This document shows positions 21,695 through 31,994 of a stretch of DNA of 64,000 nt, piece by piece. Position 1 is the stretch's first letter, and the number at the start of each line of letters is the position of its first letter. The translations under genes and the position numbers were made by a program. This DNA is from Zizania palustris. Lineage: Eukaryota; Streptophyta; Magnoliopsida; Poales; Poaceae. The notes beneath the pieces are model-generated. The model did no database searches and was not told the origin of the DNA. It saw only the letters and a list, made by a program, of their open reading frames with translations. The stretch lies in the NCBI GenBank assembly GCA_019279435.1, contig JAAALK010000286.1, forward strand, positions 24,571,931 through 24,635,930, given 5' to 3'.

Positions 21695-24494
21695 ATGGTA
21701 AGACCACTTCGACGGTTAAGGAACTTGAACCTCCAACAAGAAGAGGAGGCAGAACCTATTGAGAATGGGCAGGATAACTTAGCAGAGTGTGAGAATGAGC
21801 AGGATAACTTAGCGGACTATGAGAATGGCCACTCCAACTTACCAGAGCATGGCAACGACGAAACATTGCAAAGTCCTCCTGATGTTGATGGCTTATTAGC
21901 GCGGCTCCCAAGCCAACATCCGCGAACCCCAATAAATATAATATGTGAGTTTCATGTTTTTATTGCATATCCAAATTCAGTGTCAACATAATCTATTTCC
22001 TATATGTAGGGCCAAATGGAGATGTCAGACAAGTTGTAGGGGAGTTCAGAGTTTCAAATTTAGTGGATTTACAAGGAGGAAAGGTTATGGTAGGGACTGA
22101 TGAAAATGGTGTCCCAAATGAAAGGTCAGCCTCTATTCTTGGACAATACCTTGGACAGATAGCAGAAAAACCATCATTAGCGCCTTTACACATTGAAAGA
22201 TGGGACAATGCTTTGTTCAATACTCACAAGCAACAGATAATCAAAGATGTGGAGGTAAAATTAATGTTCCTAGCTAGTTCAATCAAAAGTACCTCAATTT
22301 CCATCCATCTAGTAACAGCTACGTCTACTTTTTATAGGAAAACTTTCAGTTCCCCCGCCAAACGCTAAATCTTACAAGGGACTGGGTGCTACGGACTGTT
22401 AACAATAGGTGGCGATCCTACAAATCAAAGTTGAAGAAACAATATTACAACCGTGAAGAGAGATCTCTAGATGAAATCATAAATGGGAAACCAAGCAAAG
22501 TGAATGAACTTCAATGGAAAGCCCTTGTTGGATTTTGGTGCCGAGAACCACATAAGGTACCACCCTTTTATTCATCATTTATATGCATGATGAAAGTAAC
22601 GAGTGTAACATCACTTCATAACTCTTTTATTTGCAGAAAGTATGTGCGATAAACTCTAGGATCGCAAAAGAACAGAAAAATACACACACATCTGGGAGAA
22701 AAAGCCATGCTAGGCTTAAAAAAGAGATGGTGGGATATATTCATCCCAAGTTACTTCTTGTATTCACATTCATCTAATTCAGATCTGTAATGAGCCCCAC
22801 TTTTGTATGTTCTGCAGGAAGTTAACCATAAAAGGAAGATTAATAGGCTTGAATTATGGGAGGCTGCTCACAAGAAAAAGAATGGCAGATTCACTACTCA
22901 CAAAGTGGATGCACTAATGGTACATTTTATGATCCTAAGCATTTATGTTCGATCTGAATTTCTGTTTACCATTTTTTGACCTCGCACTGTTTTTATTTCT
23001 ATAGAACGCATCCTATGAGGAATTAGAAAAAAGGCAACAAATGAACAATGGTAATCTTTCAGCGCAAGATTTTAATGAGGTCTTCAATGGGATAGTTGCT
23101 AAGGAGTTAAAAGCACGAGGGTACTATGATGATAAGTACTGGAGTGAAGTTCGAGTGTCCCAAGGTCTAACTTTTGTCACTCAAACTGCGGAAGAAAGAA
23201 GGTACCAAGATAAACTAATTGAAATGGAGAATAAGATGAAACGCATGGGTGGCTTCATGAAGCACTGGCTTGGTTTCATGATAAAAAAGTTTCCTGAAGA
23301 GGATTTCATAAAAGAAATGGTAGCCAATCTACATGATGATGAAGTAAGCATTTGTTTCTTTTTCAGAATGGCAACTACATATTTTTTCTCATTGATAGCA
23401 GTGATTACAAGTAAGCCCTCCTCTCACTTGTTTTTTTTTCAAGGATGAACCTGTAGAACCAGAAATTCATAGTGATGACAGCGCTGCACACACAATTGGT
23501 AATGTGCACTCTCCGACAAATGAAGTGCAGGTAATACATCACCTACTTTCTGTCATGTGTACTCATCTACATCATTACTATTAAAGTTTATACTAATGGA
23601 TTATGTAATATGGTTTATTATACTTTGCAGCACGATACATCCACCGAAGACCGTATGCCTCTACCTACTGACCATGTGGTTGCAACGGTATGCAGTACAT
23701 CATGCAAACTAAATCTCACAGTAATTATGTAATTTAATTCCCAACATTTGAACATGCTTATAAGTACTGTGTTATGTTCCTTGTTTGGCTCTTGTTTACT
23801 ACAGGAGGAACAAATTCATAGTTCTGTTCATGAAGGTAACTGTGTTAATGCAGCCACAAATATTTCCCAAGATCCCATATTGACAAACATGGTATGTCTA
23901 GACTAACATTGCAATGTTAATCTATATTGGCTGAACTTATTTTACTGATGATGTATTTTGACTAATATAAGTTATGTTTATTCTAGAGGACTCGAAGAGT
24001 TAAAGCCCCTAGTTTGAGCCAATCTGATTCGGTATGCTTCTATTCTGCTTGTTTCTTTTGTAATTAAATTATTTAAATTACAAAATCTTACCTTCTTGTT
24101 TTGCAAAATGGTAGAGCCGTTCTCCAATATATCTTATTTCCCTAAGAAACAAAGGAAGAATTGTGGCCAAAGCGCGGTTGGTGACAACTGATTGGAAACG
24201 AGAGATTGGAGGAACCATGCTTGGAAAGGAATACGTTGGGGTTTATGTTGAAGGTCTTGAAAACGTTGATGTTAGAAATAAAGGAGATGAGCTTATACCT
24301 AGACCTATTTTTGAGATTCGTAAACTAGTAGATGCTATTGGCTATACTATACCTTGGCCCCGTTCACATGTAAGCTTTTTTTAAAGAATAAACCTTCAAT
24401 TCTGTAATATCTTCAACTTGTGGTATTCATCTAACCTCATGCCCCATTGCAGGTGAAGAAAATTACAATGGAGACCAGCAAGAATCGACAATGA
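21695..24494 (+). CDS. TNPA-like CACTA protein (Transposase_24 type), 12 exons, intact
   Basis: Second transposition protein of the element, expected to bind the subterminal repeats in the nucleus. Exons: 21695-21944, 22010-22254, 22338-22556, 22637-22729, 22818-22919, 23005-23343, 23444-23530, 23631-23687, 23805-23891, 23987-24031, 24115-24369, 24453-24494. All introns are GT-AG and the reading frame is unbroken for 606 residues. The N-terminus has short acidic repeats (NGQDNLAE, NEQDNLAD). Residues about 165-420 (from FQFPRQTLNLTRDWVLRTVN to the long exon) have the plant Ptta/En-Spm Transposase_24 character, with RWRSYKSKLKKQYYN and a short coiled coil near 366-390 (QDKLIEMENKMKRM). Residues 508-593 resemble the C-terminal block of rice CACTA proteins. 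The small exons make annotation by ab initio tools error-prone. Confidence 0.85.
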
Positions 24495-25907
24495 AGCATA
24501 GTTTATATTTGTTAGTGAAATAAATTTAGAAATATTTGTGTGATAGTCACTATTTTTATGTTTCTTTAGCAAGGCAATAGTCTTGTTCATAATAACTTAA
24601 TTACTGCACTAGTTGGTTCAAAGTACTCATCATATCATTTATTTGCAAATTATTATCCAAATAGAAAATCTGCTTTGCTCGCTTTTTGGGTTTCATATTA
24701 TGGTCATTGACCTACATACAGTGTACCATGCACTTGGCACAGTTCATGGAAAGGTGTGGACAAGAGGACTAATGTTTCAATGGTTAGTTTTTTCTTTACC
24801 ATTCTTGTCTTCCTGCCATTTAATTTCATGTTGATCACCAATTTACTTATATTATGTTATTAGCTTCCTTTCTCTGTTGTGCTTGAATAATTGAAATTTG
24901 TCCATATAACTTCATCAGATTATGTTTATTTATCACCCCTTATTTGTTAGGCCTCACTACTGTTTTTTGATAAACTCATTCTCTGAAACACTCATATGTA
25001 TAAGTTTCTTTGCTGCAATTCATCCTATCCTGAATTGGCTCCAGTTCAATTTATGGTTATTTGCTAGGTAAGACAATTGATGTTGCTGCTATTAGTGCAT
25101 CCCTCTACATATGATTTATGGCATGGGTTATATACTAACACATATTAATAATTTTTCAGGTCATAGATAATTATGTGCCAATTATTACTATGGTACAATC
25201 TGTGATGTCCTCGAGTGCAGCTAAAGGAGAAATTTGCTATGTACAAGAACATGAAGCCATGTGGTTTATAGGGAAAAGATTCACACTGAAATGATGAGCC
25301 AACACTCCTGGTGACCATGATGCTGAAGTTTTGTTGAACAAGAGTTAAACATATGTTCAGTTTGGACAGGCTTTTGCATGAATAATGCCATCCCGTGCAA
25401 ATACATGTACCAAATTTGTATTTGCCAAGATGTGCATTGCTTTCTTACAATATTTATGCATATGTATTACAAAGATTCAAGGTTACGATACAGAGTTGTC
25501 AAATGAAATGAAATTGTTAGCAACTTTTCCTTATTGGCTTGATACTGATCAAGGGAATGCAATAATGATTGACTTCAATATGTAGTCTGTGTATTCTGAT
25601 TGGTCCATATTTATGGTGAAGAAAATAATTGTTGGTCAATTATTTCCAATAGATCATTTTTTAATAAAACATTATCTGATAATAAAATATAAATATATAT
25701 TACAATTATGTATGTAAATAAAAAATCATTATATATTAGTACACATGAAAATATATGTATCTATAAACCGTCTCTATAATTCTTAATACACAATGTGATG
25801 TAACTACTAAACATGTCTATATCCGTAGACGCGTAATTATAATGTATCTATGATATTGTTTCTACATTTGTTAACACGCATTGTGGTGTTAATACAAAAC
25901 GTGTCAC
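24495..25907. other. 3' part of the CACTA element, no recognised gene
   Basis: AT-rich. It must contain the TNPA-type 3' UTR. I see no conserved motif in the short open stretches and no further splice-supported gene. Confidence 0.5.
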
Positions 25908-26040
25908 CTGCCATATCATCCGCCATGTCACATGCCACGTCAATCGCCACATCATCTTCCACGTAATTTGCCACATCATCTGCCACATCATCTTCCACGT
26001 CATCTGCCACGTCATCTTCCACATCATCTGCCACGTCACA
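25908..26040. repeat. 12-bp minisatellite with ACGT cores
   Basis: Tandem variants of CCACGTCATCTG and CCACATCATCTT for about 130 bp near the right end of the CACTA element. Reverse complemented, the unit contains GATGACGTGG, which is a plant bZIP (ACGT-core) binding consensus. The two open frames across it encode only VEDDVADD-type repeats and are artefacts. Confidence 0.85.
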
Positions 26041-26420
26041 TTTCGCCCTCTACAAATTCGTCTCTATACTTATTACTGCGCAATAAGACGTCCTTATAAA
26101 ACGCATCTATATTATTAGACATAATTTCTATATGTATCTATAAATTGTATCTACATTTATTAACGTGAATGTAACGTCACAATACTACGTAACTACATCA
26201 CTACAGACGTTTTATACATGTGTCTACTAAACTGTATCTAACTTTATAGATATGCAAATAACGTGTTTATACACTGTCTCTTACTTTCATAGCAACGCAT
26301 AAATAATTCATCTCTACAAGGTCTGACGCGGTACGTACGAAGACGCTTCTAACACGCTTTATGAAAGCGTGTCTATATTGACATAGATATGAAATAAAGC
26401 GTGTCTAGACCCTAATTCTG
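26041..26420. repeat. right subterminal repeats of the CACTA element
   Basis: Repeats of ACGCGT/ACACGC/AAAGCGTGTC words, mirrored at the left end, with a close inverted pair AACACGCTTT and GAAAGCGTGT around 26351-26372. Confidence 0.6.
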
Positions 26421-26451
26421 GCGTAGCTACAGGGGGTGTTTTCTAGTAGTG

Positions 26452-26454
26452 GAA
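26452..26454. repeat. right target-site duplication of the CACTA element
   Basis: GAA directly after the terminal CTAGTAGTG; copy of 11354-11356. Confidence 0.88.
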
Positions 26455-26748
26455 TCACAAATTGTAGCAACATTAATTCAAAATCAAAAAACACACAAGT
26501 TAACATAAATATTTATAAAGGGGTAGCTGTTTATATTGCTGCCTCATTAAAAACCTTTTTAGGTAAAAACTCACACCTCGTGAGAAAACCCTAGAAAGGA
26601 AAAGAGTACAACACAGCTGTTAATGTCCAATTGTCCATAAACAGTATAGATCCAAAGTTCATAGTGTTCAAAGTCCATATTACAGATCCAAAGAAAAACA
26701 CAAATTATTCAGTGGCAGTGCCACTAGCATCCAGATCCAGATATTGGC

Positions 26749-28859
26749 TCAAGAAAGCTTCAAGGTCTTTGTTCTCCACATTATGCTGAGCACGAGATGA
26801 GCTTCACCTTGCTCACAATCCTTTATATAACATAACATCTCAACCATATCACTGGATAGTCGACGACGACGATCTTCAATAACCCTGCCAGTAAGACTAA
26901 AATAAGAATCCGAAGAAATTGTGGAAACAGGCACTATTAACATATCTTTAGCAAGCAAAGAAAGAATGGGAAAAGAAAGCTTACGCTCCTGCCACCACAT
27001 CAGTAAATTAAGTCATCATTAAAATATTTATCAGGTTTACTATCAAGATATGATGTTAGTTCAGAAACACCTGGACCAAGAGCAAAGGAAGGCACATGCA
27101 CAATACTAGATGTAGATAATGACACAGATGATGTTGTTTGAGTTGTTTCTACAGAACTAGAATTAGTATACATCTTTCTCCAAATTGTTCTTTTCTTACC
27201 AGATGAAGGAGTTGGTTCATGTTGCCTTTACAAACGTGTGGAACCATACCTAAATTCATACTTTGAAAAAAGAATAGTTATTTCAGCACAAACATTAGTT
27301 ATATAAGTAGAGTAATCAGTACCACTTATTCAAGATAACAATTGTAAAACATTATAAAATCCTCCCATCTTAGCTCTAGGATCCAAGATAAATGCAAAAG
27401 CATATAACATTGATATATTCCTCCAATATTTTAGAAACTTAGATTTCATAGGAACAACAATATCTCTTAACATTTCATCATTCTCATATGCATTTAGATG
27501 ACTAGTTATTTCAACAATATGATGCATCATTAAATAACATGTAGGATTATAAACATGAGATAAAGCAACAATTGATTCATAGAACATCTCTAAGAATTCT
27601 AAAACTTTCTCACCTACATACCAATGTGCATCTGTGAGTAGTTCGCGATATTGAGTATGAGTACTGATGAAAACTGAAAATGTGTTTTTATGTGGCATGA
27701 GATGCTTAAGCATTAGATAAGTTGAGTTCCATCTCACATCCATATCCAATCCAAACTTACGAGGGAATACCCCCATAGCAAAACAATAAGCTTTGTATGA
27801 AGCAATTCATTGATTAGATGAATTTAAAAATGATATGGCAGTCCTAAAAGCCTCAACATAAGGCTTTAGCCTCTTAAGCCCAGATTTGACTATCAAATTA
27901 ATTATGTGACAAGCACAACGTTGATGCAGTAAAACAGATCCAATATATCCAGAAAATTTTGGAGTGAGAATGTCCATGGCAGTAGAGTTAGCAGATGCAT
28001 TATCAAGTGTAACAGATGCAACTTTATCAAGTAAACCATACTCTTCAACTACACACGCAACACGATCAACAATATTTTGGCCTAAATGGGACACATCAAT
28101 AAGCCTAAGATCTATAACCCTTTTTTGTAATTCCCAATCAGCATCAACGTAATGAATAACCACACTAATGTAATCCTCCTTAGCATTACCAAACCAAATA
28201 TCATAAGTAAGTGCAACAGAAGAAACAAATTTCAAAGTTTCTTTAAGATTAGCACGACAATCATTGAAATACTTAATCATATCTCTAGTAGTTGTTTGCC
28301 TAGATACAGAAGATAATCTAGGATTGTGTGACTTCTTAATGTAATCCGCAAAGGCTGCAGATTCACCAGAGCAAAGAGGTAAATCTTCTCTAGTAATTAA
28401 GCGACAAAGATCAATGCGAGCAACCTGAGCGGAGTACTCTCATTGCCTAACAGAGCCATCAGGATTATATTGAAGTAAAGATTGATTCAATGATGAATGT
28501 GCATTTTTAGCTTTGCAATTTTTAGCATGTCAAATTAAATGTCCAGTGCCACCTGTAGATCTAGCAGACAACTCAGTTTTGAAAATAAGACGCTTAGCTG
28601 CATACCTTACTTTCTTACCTCTCTTCTCCTCAAATAGCTCCTCATAGTCTAACCATACTAAAGATCTCTTGGCAGAAGACTTTGACATACTTGAGCATGT
28701 CACCGGCGAGCCATCGCCACCTTCGGCCTCCACATTGATTGGTGTAGCAGCAGTGCCATCATGTTGGCTTGGGTTCGTGGGGTCTACTTCCACTGTGAGC
28801 AAGGGGTCAGCCTGGTCAAGACTGTCGGGCTCACCATGAGCTTCATCCGCCATCGACAA
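26749..28859 (-). pseudogene. hAT transposase, disabled
   Basis: Transposase of the outer hAT element, read leftwards from ATG near 28859. The N-terminal part, with KSSAKRSLVWLDYEE, precedes a BED-finger-like region that is already damaged. The RNase H-like core (28280-27807) has the family stretches TYDIWFGNAKEDYISVVIHY, DNASANSTA and CACHIINLIV. 27776-27330 continues with DVRWNSTYLMLKHL and YAFAFILDPR. 27000-26749 holds the C-terminal hAT dimerisation motif (FPILSLLAKDMLIVPVSTIS). One frame from 28859 to 27330 is cut by TGA at 28530, 28440, 27807 and 27330, and the C-terminal piece is in another frame. The gene cannot make a transposase. Confidence 0.9.
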
Positions 28860-29577
28860 AACTAGAAGAAGGGACTAGAAGAAGGGAAACATAACTCAAA
28901 TAGGAGGCAAACAGGAGGCCGTGATGAGCCGATGAGGGAAGGACGAAGGGGGAGTGGGGAGTGGCCGCCGGCCACTGGCAGCACCGCTAGCCCCTAGTCG
29001 CCCTGGAAGGCCTGGATCTGCGCTGCGCCGTCACTTCACTGCACCGTCACCACGACACCACCTGCGCTGCGTCACCGCCGAAGTGCCGACATGTGTGTCT
29101 AGGTCTAGCGGTGGTCAGTGGGGCGGCGAGCGGTAGGCTGTGGTCGCTATGGGCACTGGCTGTGCAAAGTCACAAACTAGGGTTAGGGTTTGGGGAGTGG
29201 AGTGCGGTGGACAGGCGGAGAAGCGGAGTGGGCAAGGCGAAGTGCGAGTGTGCGACTCAGTGGAGTCCACGACTTGAGTCCACAAGGAGTCACCGAGGAT
29301 ATTTACGGTGGCGGAGTGGGCTTGGGCGGTGGCCTGCTGGGCTGCTGGGCTGAGGCCTTAGAGGCCTGTTCGGTACATGGGCCGAGTTCGTGCCTAAGAA
29401 AAAAATCGGGACGTGCCGGGTCAGCCTGTGGGCTGGCCTCTCAGCCCAAGCACGGCCCGTTGCTTGGTGCCAAGCTGACCTAGCCCACCCAATTTCGTGC
29501 CGTGTCGTGCCTAGGTCGGGCCAAAATCATTGTGCTTCGTGCTAGCCCATTTGGCCCGGCCCATATGGCCATCTATA
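28860..29577 (-). promoter_or_regulatory. GC-rich right subterminal/promoter region of the hAT element
   Basis: Lies between the transposase start and the right terminus. Rich in CGCCGTCAC, GGCGG and, closer to the end, GGGCC, GCACGGCCCG and GTCGTGCC words, which are also abundant in 11010-11200 at the other end. In hAT elements such subterminal words bind the transposase and the gene promoter lies here. No TATA box is clear. Confidence 0.5.
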
Positions 29578-29585
29578 CCCAACAT
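29578..29585. repeat. right target-site duplication of the hAT element
   Basis: CCCAACAT, exact copy of 10981-10988. Confidence 0.93.
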
Positions 29586-30083
29586 ATTCCTTTTTTAAAT
29601 CCTAATTTATCTTTTGAAAATTTCCGACTTCCTTAACATCATACTTGATAACTTTCTTGAAATACTTTTAATTTTTTCTAACAATATATATGTATTATAT
29701 AATAACACCAAATTAGGTCTCATATTTTCAGACTTTTTGATTTTTTTTACAAATAAAAACCATTAAGCTCCATGTTGCCGAACAATTGTCGCAATCTAGA
29801 TTTTTAAAAATTTCTTTCATTTAGTGGATAAGAACTAAACATGGACTCAAAAACATGAATATGATATTATTTTAAGCACTTACAGTTCAAATTTCACTTA
29901 TTTCAATTTTAATCCTAGAAATATACTTAATAAATTAAAAATAGAAAAAATAACATCAAACCAAATTACAAATATCATATAGACCCAAAAATACACTTGG
30001 CAAACAACCTTCTTTGTCGATTACCTGAAAAAATACACTCGGCAAAGAGCCGAACACTTGGTAAAGAGTTGTCTCCCATAGTG
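29578..30083. mobile_element. remnant of an older CACTA-like element, right end
   Basis: Continues the degenerate repeats of 10330-10980. Near its end it has CACTCGGCAAAGAGCCGAAC and ACTTGGTAAAGAG, then TCTCCCATAGTG. Reverse complemented this reads CACTATGGGAGA followed by CTCTTTGCCGAGTG words, the well-known subterminal repeat of a large grass CACTA family. I could not find the matching left end in the window. This was the host sequence into which the hAT element jumped. Confidence 0.55.
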
Positions 30084-30135
30084 AATGGTATAATTTCTTT
30101 AAGATTTTAAAAAGAAATAGGATCTTTTAAAATAT

Positions 30136-31394
30136 TGTTGACACGAAAATGTGCCCCCACACATGGGTCAGTTCGATGATCCAAAAGTGTGCGGATACTT
30201 AGGGACAAGCCTAAGCGTAACACAGCACCGACGTCGCGTTCCGACTACCCTTAGCCGTGGTAAGGGGGGTGGAGTCGCCAGTCAATCAGATCACACAAGA
30301 TAATCAAATTAGCTGAAAGAGATATATTAAACATAATAAATCAGCAAACCGGTCGGAGCATGTATGCTTCGAAGTATGGTGCGAAGGGAGTCGCCGAAGT
30401 GTACCTTCGGTGTCTAATGCGAAGTGTCCTGCCGAAGGGTGCCTTCGGCGTTCGGACTGATCTGGACGCGACAATTACCTCCAAACAGCGGGGTTCAGGG
30501 CGAAGTCTCTAATACAGTGAGTTATAGAATAATGGCTCAAACACAACGCGCGAACATGACTTCGTCCAGAGCGGGGTGCGAGCATGGCGAAGCCTGTCGT
30601 GACGAAGTCTGCCGACGGAGCGCGCTGTCGAAGCAAAAGTCTCGCGAAGGGTGTTATGGAAACCTCCGAAATCGATCTCTCAGCTCTGGACACCTCTAAC
30701 GAAGTAGCTACGAATGTGAAAACCTTCAACATAGTGGATTTGAAGTACTAATTCGGCCTGAGGACCAAATTCTACCAAGTATTGCACTAGTAGCGAAGGT
30801 AACAATCTATTACGCAGATTAGCGGATACTTCACAGGCGAAGTAACAATGCGATAGCAATCTATTACGTAGATTAACGGATACTTCACAAGCGAAGTAAC
30901 AAGGGTTACCACTATTCCGAAGTGGCCATCAGAGGGCTTCCAGGAAAACCCACGAAGAGTACAGAAAATTAAAGATAAATAAATGCGATTCAAAGCTAGG
31001 GCTTTGTGGTTGATTTTTGTTTGGGGGGCCTCTGAACTAGCTCTCCCTCTATATGTATAGGGGCTAGACTTCTAATCTAATGTGCTATAATTCAGATGGA
31101 TAGAGATAAACACTTAGCCATAAATCGGGTCCAACTCTATCATTGCCTGAAGTGGGCCTTCGGCTAGGCCCGTCAAGGCCTGCTCTTTGGGCCGAAGCTT
31201 CGGCGGCATGGACCTCCGAACGCTTTCTGGCCGAAGGCCGTGGGCTGGCTGGAAGCTTCTAGAGCCCATAGCCCAATGGTCCTTCGACCCTATAGGGCTT
31301 CGGCCTGACCCGGGACATGTGTATTTTTGGCCCAAATTACCAAAATTGATATTTTGACAATCTTAACCATTGATGCCATTTTTTGCTATCAACA
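30136..31394. mobile_element. solo LTR with AATAT target duplication
   Basis: Starts TGTTGACACGAAAATGTGCC and ends TTTGCTATCAACA, so the ends TGTTGA/TCAACA are inverted. AATAT precedes (30131-30135) and follows (31395-31399). No internal region, primer-binding site or coding sequence is present, so recombination between two LTRs has removed the rest. It is rich in CGAAG/CTTCG words. A TATA-like CTATATGTATAGGGG lies near 31048, favouring plus orientation, but orientation is not certain. Confidence 0.85.
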
Positions 31395-31994
31395 AATATT
31401 TTGGAATTCAAAGAATTTTAAAGTTGGAGAATGTTTATTAACTACTAGACAATTTTTTGATAAATATATGTAACTGTATTTGTATTTGTATCTACTCCAT
31501 ATTCATATTCGATAATATCCATTTCCTTATTTGTATGTGGAGTATCCGAACTAAATCCAAAAAATATGAAAAAAAATATATGATATCACTAATATCCATC
31601 TGTATCCTATCTGTTTTCATCCCTAACAGAAGATTTACTTCTTTTCTTTTCTTAGAGCAAGTATAATAAACTGACGTCACTAGGCTGGAATAGTTGCCTC
31701 ATTAGATTGGTGATTAAGTGGAGGAGAAGGACGAGAAGCATGCTACTAGTTTACATTCTGCTGGTCCATAAGTTGTCGTAATATTTACGAGAGGATGTGG
31801 TAGGCTATGACCCTATTTGGGGGAGCTTCTAGCTGGCTAGATACTTCTAGTATCCAAAAGTTCTCCAAATGGTACCTCGGGTAGCTTAGATTTTCAAAAT
31901 CTGAAAAAGCAGCTAGTCACTTCAAGCCTAGTAGCTGAGAAGCTAGCCAACCCTAGCTTCTCCGGATTCTATAGATTTTTATTTCCCCACCATG
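31395..31994. other. AT-rich DNA with a probable small MITE
   Basis: GGAGCTTCTAGCTGGCTAG near 31820 and, inverted, CTAGCCAACCCTAGCTTCTCC near 31945-31965 suggest a MITE of about 160 bp. The rest (31430-31660) is AT-rich repeats of TTTGTATTTGTATC and ATATCCATTT kind. No gene. Confidence 0.4.

Larger units (their letters stand above)
11357..26451 (+). mobile_element. CACTA (En/Spm) transposon, putatively autonomous
   Basis: Left end CACTACTAGAAAATCCCCCC and right end, reverse complemented, CACTACTAGAAAACACCCCC continue through TGTAG.TACGC, giving 28 matches in 31. The flanking GAA duplication is exact. The element holds three plus-strand genes (TNP2-type transposase, small Cys-rich protein, TNPA-type protein), all with uninterrupted spliced frames. 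It also has a 445-bp tandem array and repeat-rich subterminal zones. Intact ends, duplication and genes all point to a recent insertion and possible autonomy. Activity itself cannot be read from sequence. Confidence 0.94.
10989..29577 (-). mobile_element. hAT transposon carrying a nested CACTA element
   Basis: Termini TATAGATGGCCATATGGGCCG (10989-11009) and its exact reverse complement at 29557-29577 form a 21-bp inverted repeat, bracketed by the 8-bp duplication CCCAACAT. Without the CACTA insert (11357-26451 plus one 3-bp duplication) the hAT element is about 3.5 kb, a normal size. The right 0.7 kb is G+C-rich, repeats GGGCC/GCCCGG-type subterminal words seen also at the left end, and precedes the minus-strand transposase gene. 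The transposase is a pseudogene, so this copy could move only if another hAT source acted on its ends. Confidence 0.92.

Noticed and set aside
25837..26039. Open frames encoding VEDDVADD and MWKMTWQM repeats
   Set aside because: They are translations of the 12-bp minisatellite and have no start context or homology.
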